A DNA stretch of 44,974 bases from Phocaeicola intestinalis (GTDB lineage Bacteria > Bacteroidota > Bacteroidia > Bacteroidales > Bacteroidaceae), in the NCBI RefSeq assembly GCF_014837065.1, contig NZ_JACSPP010000027.1, positions 2,418-47,391 of the forward strand. Reading direction: 5' to 3'. Shown here piece after piece: positions 15,477-24,654 of this stretch. How positions within the stretch are numbered: position 1 is the stretch's first letter; every line of letters begins with the position of its first letter. The notes beneath the pieces were generated by a model that had not been told where the DNA came from, made no database searches, and was given only the letters and a program-made list of their open reading frames with translations. A program made the position numbers and the translations under genes.

Positions 15477-18104
15477 TTATTTCTTCAGTGCGGCGATACT
15501 TTCTTTCAGTGCGGCAATCTTAGTTTCAGCATCTGCCTGCTTCTTGCGCTCCATTTCAATCACATTGGCAGGCGCTTTGCTTACGAACTTCTCGTTGCCT
15601 AACTTTTTCAGCACGCTCTGCAGGAATCCTTCCTGGTATTTCAGGTCGGCTTCCAGCTTTTTCAATTCTTCTTCTACATTGATGAGGTTGCCCAATGGCA
15701 CGGCATATTCGGTAGTACTTACCATGAAGGCCGCTGCGCCTTCTGCTTTTGCTTCTACCGTATGGATATCGGACAGGTTTCCCATCTTTGCCAGGATAGA
15801 ATTGAATGCGGATACCGGATTTGCTCCAACCACTTCCAAAGCCAGGGTTTCTTTCTGTGCAATGTTCTTTTGCAAGCGGATGGTGCGGATGCCTCCGATG
15901 ACTTCTTTTACCTTCTCGAAATCGTTTACCAAAGCTTCGTTGAACCCTTCCGCTTTGTCCAGCTGTTGCGTCATGATGCTTTCGCCGGGCTGGCGGTCGT
16001 AGATGTGTTGCCACAATTCTTCGGTGATGAACGGCATGAACGGATGCAACTGCATGAGCAAGGCTTCGAAGAACTTCAGAGTCTGTTCGTAGGTGGTGCG
16101 GTCGATGGGTTGTCCGTATGCGGGCTTCACCATTTCGAGGTACCAGCTTGAGAATTCGTCCCAGAAGAGTTTGTAAACTGCCATCAGAGCTTCGCTCAGG
16201 CGGTATTTGCCGAATAAGTCTGTCACTTCAAGGGTGGTTTTTGCCAGCATTGCCTTGAACCATTCCGTGGCGATGCGGGCATATTCGGGCTGTTCGATGT
16301 CGGCCACGTTCCATCCTTTCACCAGACGGAAGGCGTTCCATATCTTGTTGTTGAAATTACGTCCTTGTTCGCAAAGCGCATCGTCGAACAGGATATCGTT
16401 TCCGGCGGGAGCCGAAAGCATCATACCCATGCGCACGCCGTCGGCACCGTATTTGTCAATCAGTTCCAGCGGGTCGGGCGAGTTGCCCAGTGACTTCGAC
16501 ATCTTGCGTCCGATTTTATCGCGCACGATGCCGGTGAAGTATACGTTGCGGAACGGCATATCGTGTTTGTATTCATAACCTGCCATAATCATGCGTGCCA
16601 CCCAGAAGAAGATGATGTCCGGTCCGGTCACCAAGTCGCTCGTCGGATAGTAGTAGTTGATTTCCTCATTGTCCGGGTCGAGAATGCCATTGAAGAGCGA
16701 GATAGGCCAAAGCCATGAAGAGAACCACGTATCGAGGCAGTCTTCGTCCTGACGGAGGTCGGAGATGGTTAAAGCGGCGTTTCCAGTCTTCTCTTGTGCC
16801 AACTTCAATGCCTCTTCCGGCGTTTCAGCTACTACGTATCCGCCTTGGGGAAGATAATAAGCCGGGATGCGGTGTCCCCACCAAAGCTGGCGGCTGATGC
16901 ACCAGTCCTTGATGTTCTCCAGCCAATTGCGGTACGTATTCTTGTACTTGGCAGGATAGAATTTCAGTTCATCGTTCATTACCGGAGGCAATGCCATATC
17001 GGCAAAGTGCTGCATTTTGAGGAACCATTGCATCGAGAGCTTCGGCTCGATAGGCACGTTGGTGCGTTCCGAAAAGCCTACCTTGTTGGTATAGGCTTCC
17101 ACTTTCTCCATCAGTCCGGCTTCTTCCAGGTCTTTCTCGATTTGCTTGCGCACCTCGAAGCGGTCCATGCCCACATATAGTCCGGCGGCTTCGCTGATGG
17201 TTCCGTTGTCGTTGAAGATATCGATGCTTTGCAAGTTGTGCTTTTCGCCCAGCATATAGTCGTTTACATCGTGTGCCGGCGTAACCTTCAAGCAGCCTGT
17301 ACCGAATTCGATATCCACATAATCATCTTCGATAACCGGAATCACACGGTTCACCAGCGGAACAATCACTTTCTTGCCTTTCAGCCATTGGTTTTTCGGG
17401 TCGTTGGGGTTGATACACATCGCCGTATCACCCATGATGGTTTCGGGACGGGTGGTGGCTACTACGGCATAGCGTCCTTCGGAATCTCCTTCTACCTTAT
17501 AGCGGAGATAATAGAGCTTGCTATGTTCTTCCTTATAGATAACTTCTTCGTCAGAAAGTGCGGTCAGGGCTTTCGGGTCCCAGTTCACCATTCGCACACC
17601 GCGATAGATAAGTCCTTTATTGTATAAGTCTACAAAGACACGGATGACGCTCTTGCTGCGCGTTTCGTCCATGGTGAATGCCGTGCGGTCCCAGTCGCAC
17701 GATGCGCCCAGCTTGCGTAATTGCTTCAGGATGATGCCTCCGTGTTCGTCTGTCCACGCCCATGCGTGTTTCAGGAATTCATCGCGTGTCAGGTCGGTTT
17801 TCTTAATGCCTTCTTGTGCCAGCTTGTTTACTACTTTGGCTTCGGTAGCGATAGAGGCATGGTCGGTTCCCGGCACCCAGCAGGCATTCTTGCCGGTCAT
17901 GCGTGCGCGGCGCACCAGGATGTCCTGAATGGTATTGTTAAGCATGTGTCCCATGTGGAGCACGCCGGTCACGTTGGGCGGCGGGATGACGATGGTGTAC
18001 GGCTCACGTCCGTCGGGTTTCGAACTGAATAGTTTGTTGTCCAGCCAATACTGGTACCATTTCCCCTCCACATCTGCGGGATTGTACTTACTTGCTAATT
18101 CCAT
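15477..18104 (-). CDS. valS: Valyl-tRNA synthetase
   Basis: An 875-aa class-I synthetase charging tRNA-Val. Seen in order: the HIGH-type motif [14 protein letters not shown] (residues about 39-52), the editing domain from about 190 ([23 protein letters not shown]), the KMSKS motif in [14 protein letters not shown] (about 535), the anticodon-binding helical domain with [10 protein letters not shown], and a C-terminal coiled coil (last 60 residues, rich in Lys/Glu). Length is normal for bacteria. The start [20 protein letters not shown] matches the family N-terminus. A TACCTTTG element lies 47 bp upstream. Confidence 0.98.
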   Translation of the reverse strand: MELASKYNPADVEGKWYQYWLDNKLFSSKPDGREPYTIVIPPPNVTGVLHMGHMLNNTIQDILVRRARMTGKNACWVPGTDHASIATEAKVVNKLAQEGIKKTDLTRDEFLKHAWAWTDEHGGIILKQLRKLGASCDWDRTAFTMDETRSKSVIRVFVDLYNKGLIYRGVRMVNWDPKALTALSDEEVIYKEEHSKLYYLRYKVEGDSEGRYAVVATTRPETIMGDTAMCINPNDPKNQWLKGKKVIVPLVNRVIPVIEDDYVDIEFGTGCLKVTPAHDVNDYMLGEKHNLQSIDIFNDNGTISEAAGLYVGMDRFEVRKQIEKDLEEAGLMEKVEAYTNKVGFSERTNVPIEPKLSMQWFLKMQHFADMALPPVMNDELKFYPAKYKNTYRNWLENIKDWCISRQLWWGHRIPAYYLPQGGYVVAETPEEALKLAQEKTGNAALTISDLRQDEDCLDTWFSSWLWPISLFNGILDPDNEEINYYYPTSDLVTGPDIIFFWVARMIMAGYEYKHDMPFRNVYFTGIVRDKIGRKMSKSLGNSPDPLELIDKYGADGVRMGMMLSAPAGNDILFDDALCEQGRNFNNKIWNAFRLVKGWNVADIEQPEYARIATEWFKAMLAKTTLEVTDLFGKYRLSEALMAVYKLFWDEFSSWYLEMVKPAYGQPIDRTTYEQTLKFFEALLMQLHPFMPFITEELWQHIYDRQPGESIMTQQLDKAEGFNEALVNDFEKVKEVIGGIRTIRLQKNIAQKETLALEVVGANPVSAFNSILAKMGNLSDIHTVEAKAEGAAAFMVSTTEYAVPLGNLINVEEELKKLEADLKYQEGFLQSVLKKLGNEKFVSKAPANVIEMERKKQADAETKIAALKESIAALKK

Positions 18105-18150
18105 CTTATTTTATTCGTTTTTAATGTTTACCTTATTCTGCTTCAGCGTG

Positions 18151-18158
18151 CAAAGGTA
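18151..18158 (-). promoter_or_regulatory. -7 element for valS
   Basis: On the minus strand TACCTTTG matches TAnnTTTG, 47 bp before the valS start. No clear -33 partner. Confidence 0.5.
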
Positions 18159-18238
18159 ATAAATTCTTTGGAATATGCATATAAAATCAGCAGAATCAAA
18201 TGGCGTGACATGATGTGCCGAGGCAAGCGGATGAAGCT

Positions 18239-18325
18239 ATGGAGCTGTACGGGAAGGAATGCCGGTTTGTATTAAAGGTTTTATCGGGTGAGAACGGTAG
18301 TTTTAGCCTGTTGAAACCGGTCTGA
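18239..18325 (+). pseudogene. Possible short ORF or gene remnant before a strong hairpin
   Basis: A plus-strand frame of 28 codons from ATG at 18239 ends at TGA 18323-18325. It reads …GKECRFVLKVLSGENGS…, and is open a further 10 codons upstream. Composition is protein-like and a 16-bp GC-rich hairpin begins 8 bp after its stop, as expected for a real transcript end. No Shine-Dalgarno or promoter is evident. It could be the tail of a lost gene, a small protein, or chance. Confidence 0.25.
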
Positions 18326-18332
18326 AACTAAG

Positions 18333-18372
18333 CCGCTCCGCCAGATGCATCTGCACGCATCTGGCGGAGCGG
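18333..18372. terminator. GC-rich 16-bp perfect hairpin 3' of lysA
   Basis: CCGCTCCGCCAGATGC pairs exactly with GCATCTGGCGGAGCGG around the 8-nt loop ATCTGCAC. It lies 40 bp beyond the lysA stop on the minus strand. Neither side carries a long T run. It is likely a transcription barrier or 3'-end stabiliser. Confidence 0.7.
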
Positions 18373-18411
18373 TCAGGTATTTGTTTGCAGGAGTAAAGAA
18401 CTGGGAATGTG

Positions 18412-19572
18412 TTATCTCAGTTCGTCCGACGTGTAGCCTTTCGGGAGCGGTCGGCAATTGTACCCGGATGCCATGATTTCTCCGTATGCGCCTGCAGAGC
18501 GGATGGCAAGAAAATCGCCACGATGTGTGCGGTTCAGGTCGATGGCTTTTCCAAAGACATCGGACGATTCGCAAATAGGCCCTACTACATCGTAGGTTTC
18601 CACCGGTTCTTCGGAGGAAATGTTTTCTATCTTGTGGTATGCCTGGTAAAGGGCAGGGCGGATGAGGTCGGTCATACCTGCATCGGCGATGGCGAATTGC
18701 TTGTTGGTGCCTTGTTTCACGTATATGACGCGTGTGATGAGGCTTCCGCATTGTCCTACTACAGAACGGCCCAGCTCGAAGTGCAAAGTCTGTTGCGGGC
18801 GAAGCTTCAGGTGCTTGTGGTAGGTAGCAAAGTATTCGGCAAAGTCGGGGATGGATTGACGGTTGGGATGCGCGTAATCGATGCCCAGCCCTCCTCCTAC
18901 GTTGATATGTTCCACGATGATTTGGCGTGCGTAGAGTTTTTCCTGCAATTCGTTTACACGGTTGCACAGGGCGATGAAGTCTCCCATGTCCAGGATTTGC
19001 GAACCGATGTGGAAGTGCAGGCCGACGAACTTCACGTGGTTCATTTCGAGTGCCCGGTCGATAACCTTATCCATATCCTGCATGCTGATGCCGAACTTGT
19101 TTTCGGCAAGGCCTGTGGTGATATTGGCATGTGTATGTGCTCCTACATCGGGATTGATGCGGAAAGCTACGCGTGCTATCTTGTTCTTGCCGGCAGCCAG
19201 CTGGTTGATGACTTCCAGTTCGGGAACAGACTCTACGTTGAAGCAAAAGATGTCGTGGTCGAGTGCAAGGTTGATTTCCTTGTCGGTCTTGCCTACGCCG
19301 GCAAATACGATCTTGCTTGCGGGAAACCCTGCTTGGATAGCCGCTTCTATCTCCCAGCCGCTTACGCAATCCACTCCCAGTCCGCTCTCGCGGATGATGC
19401 CTAAGATTTTAGGATTGGCGTTTGCCTTGATGGCATAGTGCACACAGAATTTGTTGTACTTTCCGGCTTCGGTGCGGATAACGTTTAAGGTCTCGCGCAA
19501 CAGGTCGGCGTTGTAATAATAAAAAGGAGTTTCTACGTTTTGGAATCTCTCTACAGGAAAAATACCTTTCAT
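18412..19572 (-). CDS. lysA: Diaminopimelate decarboxylase
   Basis: A 386-aa PLP enzyme that decarboxylates meso-diaminopimelate to L-lysine, the last step of lysine synthesis. The PLP lysine is in HYAIKANANP (K49). Further fold-type III features are SGWEIEAAIQAGFPASKIVFAGVGKTD, LHFHIGSQ, NVGGGLGIDY, the substrate-site segment ICESSDVFGK and the C-terminal GAYGEIMASGYN. Slightly shorter than the roughly 420-aa E. coli enzyme, as is common in Bacteroidetes. It follows lysC on the same strand, but a strong terminator lies between them, so it may have its own promoter; none is clear. Confidence 0.97.
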   Translation of the reverse strand: MKGIFPVERFQNVETPFYYYNADLLRETLNVIRTEAGKYNKFCVHYAIKANANPKILGIIRESGLGVDCVSGWEIEAAIQAGFPASKIVFAGVGKTDKEINLALDHDIFCFNVESVPELEVINQLAAGKNKIARVAFRINPDVGAHTHANITTGLAENKFGISMQDMDKVIDRALEMNHVKFVGLHFHIGSQILDMGDFIALCNRVNELQEKLYARQIIVEHINVGGGLGIDYAHPNRQSIPDFAEYFATYHKHLKLRPQQTLHFELGRSVVGQCGSLITRVIYVKQGTNKQFAIADAGMTDLIRPALYQAYHKIENISSEEPVETYDVVGPICESSDVFGKAIDLNRTHRGDFLAIRSAGAYGEIMASGYNCRPLPKGYTSDELR

Positions 19573-19595
19573 AATCGATTTGTATTAAGTATTAT

Positions 19596-19644
19596 AAAAA
19601 AAGCGGACGATGCGGTTTGTGTTACAACCGTACCATCCGCTTTT
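19596..19644 (-). terminator. Intrinsic terminator between lysC and lysA
   Basis: A stem of about 19 bp with two mismatches: on the plus strand AAAAGCGGACGATGCGGTT pairs with 19626-19644. On the minus strand it is followed by seven T residues (complement of 19596-19602). It lies 33 bp after the lysC stop and should end or attenuate lysC transcription before lysA. Confidence 0.85.
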
Positions 19645-19676
19645 CGTGTTATATAAAAGTTATGAAGAAGATTTCA

Positions 19677-20999
19677 TTACTTGCCGGCATTGAACAGCAC
19701 GTCGCTCAAGGATTGCAAGGCTTTCTTCTTGTCGCATTCCCGAATCAGGAACGAGATGTTATAGTTGCTGCCTCCGAATGAAATCATACGTACCGGAATG
19801 TCACGCATCGCATCGAGCGCTTTGGCTTCGAAGCCCACGTTTTCCCATTCCAGGTCGCCCACAACACAGACGATGCACATGTCGTGGTCAACGGTAACGG
19901 TGCCGTATTTCTTCAAGTCATTGACAATTTCATTTAAATGTTTGGTATTGTCTATCGACATCGATACGCCTACTTCCGAGGTGCAGACCATATCAATGGC
20001 GGTCTGGTAGCTTTCGAATATTTCGAATACTTTCCGCAAGAACCCGTAAGCCAGCAGCATACGGCTCGACTTGATTTTAATGGCTGTTATGTTGTCTTTG
20101 GCAGCTACGGCTTTGATTTTCCCCTTTTCGGTATCATTTGAAATCAAGGTACCGGGGGCGCTTGGTTCCATCGTATTCAGCAGGCGCACCGGAATATTGG
20201 CATATTTGGCAGGCTGGATGCAGGTGGGGTGCAGGATTTTAGCACCGAAGTATGCCAGTTCTGCGGCTTCTTCGAAATGCAGCTGGCGTACGGGCGATGT
20301 TTTGTCAACCACACGCGGGTCATTGTCGTGCATGCCGTCGATGTCGGTCCATATCTGGATTTCAGAAGCGTTGATAGCGGCTCCGATGAGGGATGCGGTA
20401 TAGTCGCTTCCGCCCCGTTGCAGGTTGTCGATTTCGCCGTATGCGTTGCGGCAGATGAATCCTTGGGTGATGTAGATGTCTTGTCCCGCATGTGCTTCCA
20501 GCTGTGCGGCAAGTTTCTCGCGGATATAATTCAAGTCAGGTTCACTGTTTTTGTCCGTGCGCATGAATTCCAGTGCAGGAATCAAATAGGCTTTTACGCC
20601 TTGTTCGCACAGGTAGTTGGTAACCATGTTGGTAGAGATGATTTCTCCTTGTGCCAAGATTACCTTTTCTTCGAACAACGTAAAAATATCTTTTGTAAAC
20701 GACCGGATGTAATCGAATACCGATTTTACAAATTCCAGTGTCTTCTGTTTGTACTCCTCTGTAGAATAAAGTTCATCAATGTGTTGTTTGTATTTGCTTT
20801 CCAACCTGTTGATGATTTCATTCGCACCTTCTGGGTTTTTCTTGTACAGATAATCTGAAATTTCGACCAAGGTATTGGTTGTACCCGACATGGCAGACAG
20901 GACTACGATTTTCTGTTCGCCGTCGGTAATCAATTTGGCAACGTCTTTCATTCTCTGTGCCGAGCCTACCGACGTTCCTCCAAACTTTAAAACTTTCAT
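19677..20999 (-). CDS. lysC: Aspartate kinase (monofunctional)
   Basis: A 440-aa enzyme phosphorylating aspartate, the entry step to lysine, threonine and methionine. The kinase signature KFGGTSVGSAQRM is at residues 4-16. RGGSDYTASLIGAAI and WTDIDGMHDNDPRV mark the active site. Two ACT domains follow (TAIKIKSSRMLLAYGFLRKVFEIF…, and the second ending GGSNYNISFLI) and would bind the feedback effector. No homoserine dehydrogenase domain is attached. The frame is open to 21134, but the conserved N-terminus MKVLKFGG fixes 20999 as the start. A TATCTTTG element is 56 bp upstream. Confidence 0.96.
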   Translation of the reverse strand: MKVLKFGGTSVGSAQRMKDVAKLITDGEQKIVVLSAMSGTTNTLVEISDYLYKKNPEGANEIINRLESKYKQHIDELYSTEEYKQKTLEFVKSVFDYIRSFTKDIFTLFEEKVILAQGEIISTNMVTNYLCEQGVKAYLIPALEFMRTDKNSEPDLNYIREKLAAQLEAHAGQDIYITQGFICRNAYGEIDNLQRGGSDYTASLIGAAINASEIQIWTDIDGMHDNDPRVVDKTSPVRQLHFEEAAELAYFGAKILHPTCIQPAKYANIPVRLLNTMEPSAPGTLISNDTEKGKIKAVAAKDNITAIKIKSSRMLLAYGFLRKVFEIFESYQTAIDMVCTSEVGVSMSIDNTKHLNEIVNDLKKYGTVTVDHDMCIVCVVGDLEWENVGFEAKALDAMRDIPVRMISFGGSNYNISFLIRECDKKKALQSLSDVLFNAGK

Positions 21000-21054
21000 T
21001 TTCAGTTTCGAATTTTTAATTGTTCTGTTTAAATACTTTTTTCTTTTCTGTGCG

Positions 21055-21062
21055 CAAAGATA
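21055..21062 (-). promoter_or_regulatory. -7 element for lysC
   Basis: TATCTTTG on the minus strand, an exact TAnnTTTG, 56 bp upstream of the lysC start. No clear -33. Confidence 0.5.
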
Positions 21063-21120
21063 CGAATATTTCACGGTCTTTTTATGATTTGCCGCTAAAA
21101 TCTTGGTCTCTTTGTTTTTT

Positions 21121-21801
21121 TTAGGATTCGCCAATGCGTTGCAAATGATGCTGTTCGCAACGGTAAACGATTCCCGGATATTCGGAGAGTAGGTGAAGGT
21201 TATGGGTAGTCATAATGATAGCCGAGCCTTGATTGCATATTTCCTTCAGCAGTTCCACGATGTTTCGTCCGGTTTCCACATCCAGATTTCCCGTCGGTTC
21301 ATCGGCGAGGATAATATCTGGACTGTTCAGTATGGCGCGCGCTATCACGATGCGTTGCTGTTCGCCTCCGGACAGTTCGTTGGGCATCTTATAGCCTTTG
21401 TTTTCCATGCCTACCCGTTCGAGTACTTCCGCAATACGGTTTTCGATGGCTTGCCGTTGTCTCCATCCGGTGGCACGCAACACAAATTCCAGGTTGTCGT
21501 GTACGGTCCGGTCGATAAGTAGCTGGAAGTCTTGGAACACGATACCCAGTTTACGCCGCAATTCGGAAATATTCTTTTGCTTCAGTTTTTTCATATCATA
21601 GCCCAATACGGTGGCTTCTCCTTTCGCAATGTCCAGTTCTCCGTAAATTGTTTTCAGGAGAGTAGATTTTCCGCTTCCCACTTTGCCGATGATGTAGACG
21701 AACTCTCCTTTATGCAGTTCGAAGTCCACATCATGCAGGACGCAGAGAGCCTGTTGGTCGATTTCCACTCCTTTGTATCGGATTAGCGGTGTTTCGTCCA
21801 T
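21121..21801 (-). CDS. ftsE: FtsE-type ABC ATPase
   Basis: A 226-aa cytosolic ATPase. Walker A is GKVGSGKST (residues 39-47), the Q-loop is GIVFQDFQLLIDRTVHDNLEF, the signature is LSGGEQQRIVIARA, Walker B is IILADEPTGNLD and the H-loop is MTTHNLHLL. The DFQLL stretch and LRRKLGIVFQD are typical of FtsE, partner of the membrane protein FtsX in activating septal cell-wall hydrolases. No ftsX is present in this window. It is the last gene of the his cluster, 6 bp after the hisIE stop, so it is probably co-transcribed with histidine biosynthesis. Confidence 0.85.
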   Translation of the reverse strand: MDETPLIRYKGVEIDQQALCVLHDVDFELHKGEFVYIIGKVGSGKSTLLKTIYGELDIAKGEATVLGYDMKKLKQKNISELRRKLGIVFQDFQLLIDRTVHDNLEFVLRATGWRQRQAIENRIAEVLERVGMENKGYKMPNELSGGEQQRIVIARAILNSPDIILADEPTGNLDVETGRNIVELLKEICNQGSAIIMTTHNLHLLSEYPGIVYRCEQHHLQRIGES

Positions 21802-21807
21802 AAGTCA

Positions 21808-22419
21808 TCAATGTTTTTTCCAGGTTGCGCTATGACGTTCTTTCAATTCCCGTGCCAGGTCTTCGATGCGGTATCCTTTTGAGGTGAGTAGTACAATCAG
21901 GTGATACAGCAGGTCGGCTCCTTCGTAAATCAGACGTTCATCAGTACCGTTACAAGCCTCGATAATGGTTTCTACAGCTTCTTCGCCTACTTTTTGTGCC
22001 ATCTTATTGACTCCGGAGCGGAACAGGCTGGTAGTATACGAGTGTTCGGGCATTTCTTCGTGGCGCTTGTCGATGAAGTCTTGCAATTCTTTCAAGAACA
22101 TGATGTCTTGCTCGTTTTTTTCTCCCCAGCAGGTGTCGGTGCCCGTATGGCATACAGGACCGGTCGGGTGTGCCTGAATGAGCAAGGTATCATTGTCGCA
22201 ATCGCTCTTTATGGAAACTACTTCCAGAAAGTTCCCGCTGGTTTCGCCTTTCGTCCATAAGCGTTGTTTGGTACGGCTATAGAACGTGACTTTGCCTGTT
22301 GTCAAGGTCTTTTCGTAGGCTTCTTTGTTCATGAATCCAAGCATAAGCACTTTTTGGGTGTAGCTGTCTTGGATAATGGCAGGGACTAATCCGTCCATTT
22401 TATCAAAGTCGGGTTGCAT
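21808..22419 (-). CDS. hisIE: Bifunctional phosphoribosyl-AMP cyclohydrolase / phosphoribosyl-ATP pyrophosphatase
   Basis: A 203-aa fusion catalysing steps 2 and 3 of histidine synthesis. The N-terminal HisI part (about 1-105) has VLMLGFMNKEAYEKT, FYSRTKQRLWTKGETSGN and the zinc-binding DCDNDTLLIQAHPTGPVCHTGT-like segment. The C-terminal HisE part (about 110-200) has the all-alpha MazG-like pattern KVGEEAVETIIEA and EGADLLYHLIVLL. It lies between hisF (38 bp upstream) and ftsE (6 bp downstream). The start MQPDFDKMDGLVPAIIQD is the normal N-terminus. Confidence 0.97.
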   Translation of the reverse strand: MQPDFDKMDGLVPAIIQDSYTQKVLMLGFMNKEAYEKTLTTGKVTFYSRTKQRLWTKGETSGNFLEVVSIKSDCDNDTLLIQAHPTGPVCHTGTDTCWGEKNEQDIMFLKELQDFIDKRHEEMPEHSYTTSLFRSGVNKMAQKVGEEAVETIIEACNGTDERLIYEGADLLYHLIVLLTSKGYRIEDLARELKERHSATWKKH

Positions 22420-22457
22420 AGTTTTTTCATTTTAAGGGTTATGAGATATATAATCAG

Positions 22458-23213
22458 TTAAATTCTTACGTTAATGCCTTCCGTATGGAGGTATGCTTTC
22501 AGTTCGGGTATGGGTATTTCGCCGAAATGGAATACACTTGCCGCCAGTGCCGCATCGGCTTTCCCTTGCGTGAACGCGTCTTTGAAATGCTGTTTGTTCC
22601 CGGCTCCTCCCGAAGCGATGACCGGAATGGTTAATGTGTCGCTCAGTATTGCCAGTGCCTTGTTTGCGTATCCGTTTTTCACTCCGTCGTGGTCCATGCT
22701 GGTGAAAAGTATCTCTCCGGCTCCCCGTTCGTTGGTTTCATGCGCCCAATTGAACAAGTCCTTTTCGGTTTCCACCCGTCCTCCGTTCAGATAACATTTC
22801 CATCCTTTTTCCGTTTGGCGGGCATCAATGGCAACCACACATACTTGAGAACCGAAATGCTGGGCTATGTCATCAATGAGTTGGGGATTCCGGATAGCGG
22901 CAGAATTGACCGATACTTTATCGGCACCGGCATTCAGCAGGCGCTCCACATCGCTTAGCTCGTGAATGCCTCCGCCTACGGTAAACGGGATATTGATGCA
23001 GGCAGCTATGCGTTTCACTAAGTCGGTAAACGTTTTCCGTCCTTCGTGGCTGGCTGTAATGTCCAGGTAGACCAGTTCATCGGCTCCTTGCCCGCTGTAG
23101 AGTTGTCCCAGTTCCACGGGGTCGCCTGCTTCGCGCAAGTTGATGAAGTTGGTTCCTTTTACGGTTTGTCCGTTCTTTATATCCAGACAGGGTATGATTC
23201 GTTTTGCTAACAT
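22458..23213 (-). CDS. hisF: Imidazole glycerol phosphate synthase cyclase subunit
   Basis: A 251-aa (beta/alpha)8 barrel that joins with HisH to convert PRFAR plus ammonia to imidazole glycerol phosphate and AICAR. The catalytic Asp of the first strand is D11 in [10 protein letters not shown], and the second is in [25 protein letters not shown] and the phosphate-binding GGGIHELSD and ASGGAG are clear. 15 bp downstream of hisA, in the same operon. Confidence 0.98.
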   Translation of the reverse strand: MLAKRIIPCLDIKNGQTVKGTNFINLREAGDPVELGQLYSGQGADELVYLDITASHEGRKTFTDLVKRIAACINIPFTVGGGIHELSDVERLLNAGADKVSVNSAAIRNPQLIDDIAQHFGSQVCVVAIDARQTEKGWKCYLNGGRVETEKDLFNWAHETNERGAGEILFTSMDHDGVKNGYANKALAILSDTLTIPVIASGGAGNKQHFKDAFTQGKADAALAASVFHFGEIPIPELKAYLHTEGINVRI

Positions 23214-23228
23214 GCGCTCTACTCCTTA

Positions 23229-23951
23229 TTATATTATATAGTGGCTAAGTTCTTTTAGTGAAATCCGTCCTTCGTAAATGGCTTTCCCGAATACAACGGC
23301 TGGGATGCCTGCTTCATCCAGTTTCAGGATATCATCCATACAGCTGATGCCTCCGCTGGCTATCAGGTAAAGTCCCGGACAGGCTTTCAGTATGTCTTGA
23401 TAGAGCGGGAGGGAAGGACCGTCCAGCATTCCGTCATGGCTGATGTCGGTACACAATACCTTGGTGATTCCTTTTTGTGTGTATTGCTCTAAGAAGGGCA
23501 TCAGTTCCATCGGGCTTTCTTCTTTCCAGCCGTTGATGGCGATTTTGCGGTCTTTCACATCCGCTCCCAGAATGATTTTCTCGTTCCCGTAGGTTTGCAG
23601 CCATTCACAGAACCATTCGGGGTGTTTCACGGCTACGCTGCCCAGTGTGACCATTTCGGCACCGCTCTCGAATGCGATTTCGATATCGCCCGATGTCTTG
23701 ATTCCTCCGCCGAAATCGATGATGAGCGAGGTATGAGTGGCAATCTGTTCCAATGTGCGGTAATTCACGATATGGTGGGATGCGGCTCCGTCTAAGTCGA
23801 CCACATGTAATCTGCGGATGCCGTATGCTTCGAACTCTTTGGCTACTTCCAGCGGATTCTCGTTGTAGACCTTCTTCGAATTGTAATTGCCTTGCGAGAG
23901 ACGGACACATTTTCCATCAATGATGTCGATGGCTGGGATTAGTTCTATCAT
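23229..23951 (-). CDS. hisA: ProFAR isomerase
   Basis: A 240-aa barrel enzyme isomerising 5'-ProFAR to PRFAR. The proposed catalytic Asp residues are D8 in [13 protein letters not shown] and the Asp in LGADVKD. The duplicated half-barrel phosphate sites are [11 protein letters not shown] and [11 protein letters not shown]. Its stop and the neighbouring hisF start are 15 bp apart, and hisH ends 1 bp before it begins, typical of tight coupling. Confidence 0.98.
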   Translation of the reverse strand: MIELIPAIDIIDGKCVRLSQGNYNSKKVYNENPLEVAKEFEAYGIRRLHVVDLDGAASHHIVNYRTLEQIATHTSLIIDFGGGIKTSGDIEIAFESGAEMVTLGSVAVKHPEWFCEWLQTYGNEKIILGADVKDRKIAINGWKEESPMELMPFLEQYTQKGITKVLCTDISHDGMLDGPSLPLYQDILKACPGLYLIASGGISCMDDILKLDEAGIPAVVFGKAIYEGRISLKELSHYII

Positions 23952-23952
23952 G

Positions 23953-24549
23953 TCAGTATGCTATGTTTAAAAAGTTCTGTAATATACGTTCTCCGGTTTT
24001 CCCGCTCTTTTCGGGATGAAACTGGGTGGCATAGAAGTTGTCTTTGTGCAGGGCGGCACTGAAGGGCAGGATATAGTCTGTCCGGGCTGCCGTAAAATCG
24101 TTTAGCGGAACGTAATAGCTATGCACGAAATAGACAAATTCTTCTTGTTCGAAACCGTTGAACAATAGCTTGTCTGTGCATTGGATGGTATTCCAACCCA
24201 TGTGGGGCACTTTGTCTTCGTGGCGGACAGGCTGGAAACGCTTGACATCTACATCGAAAATGCCCAAGCACGGGACATCACCTTCTTCCGAATGCCGGCA
24301 CATCAATTGCATGCCCAGGCAAATGCCTAAAACGGGTTGTTTCAGGTCGGTGATCAGCCGGTCCAGCTGATGCTCCTGAAGGTATTCCATGGTGTTCTTG
24401 GCTTCTCCGACGCCCGGAAAGATGACTTTATCCGCTTTTCGGATAAGTTCCTTGTCGGCGGTAATGACCGGCTCTATCCCTAACCGGCGCAAGGCATAGT
24501 CTATCGAGAAGATGTTTCCTGCATTGTATTTGATAATCGCTACATTCAT
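23953..24549 (-). CDS. hisH: Imidazole glycerol phosphate synthase glutaminase subunit
   Basis: A 198-aa class-I glutamine amidotransferase supplying ammonia to HisF. The catalytic Cys is C77 in [10 protein letters not shown]; the His-Glu pair is in [10 protein letters not shown]. The oxyanion-strand region FPGVGEA is present. The frame extends to 24582, but the conserved N-terminus [12 protein letters not shown] sets 24549. It is first of the cluster hisH-hisA-hisF-hisIE-ftsE. hisG, hisD, hisC and hisB are not in the window. Confidence 0.97.
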   Translation of the reverse strand: MNVAIIKYNAGNIFSIDYALRRLGIEPVITADKELIRKADKVIFPGVGEAKNTMEYLQEHQLDRLITDLKQPVLGICLGMQLMCRHSEEGDVPCLGIFDVDVKRFQPVRHEDKVPHMGWNTIQCTDKLLFNGFEQEEFVYFVHSYYVPLNDFTAARTDYILPFSAALHKDNFYATQFHPEKSGKTGERILQNFLNIAY

Positions 24550-24579
24550 GCTTTTTCTCTTGTTTCTTTTTTGTTTTTG

Positions 24580-24587
24580 CAAAAATA
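24580..24587 (-). promoter_or_regulatory. -7 element for the his operon
   Basis: TATTTTTG on the minus strand, 31 bp upstream of the hisH start. No -33 at standard spacing and no leader-peptide-like His run is seen. Confidence 0.5.
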
Positions 24588-24654
24588 GCGAATTATTGTT
24601 GAATTCCTATTATTTGTAGCAGAAAGATGTAGTTTTGTTTGGAATGTGTTGCAT

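Noticed and set aside
18409..19404. A 331-codon plus-strand frame opposite lysA, and similar long antisense frames (1910-2455, 5571-6275, 39023-39613).
   Set aside because: They mirror well-supported genes on the other strand, have no motifs or ribosome sites, and follow the codon bias of the true gene.
20999..21120. Lysine-responsive riboswitch before lysC.
   Set aside because: The 120-bp leader lacks the helices and conserved bases of the lysine riboswitch; only a -7 promoter element is visible.
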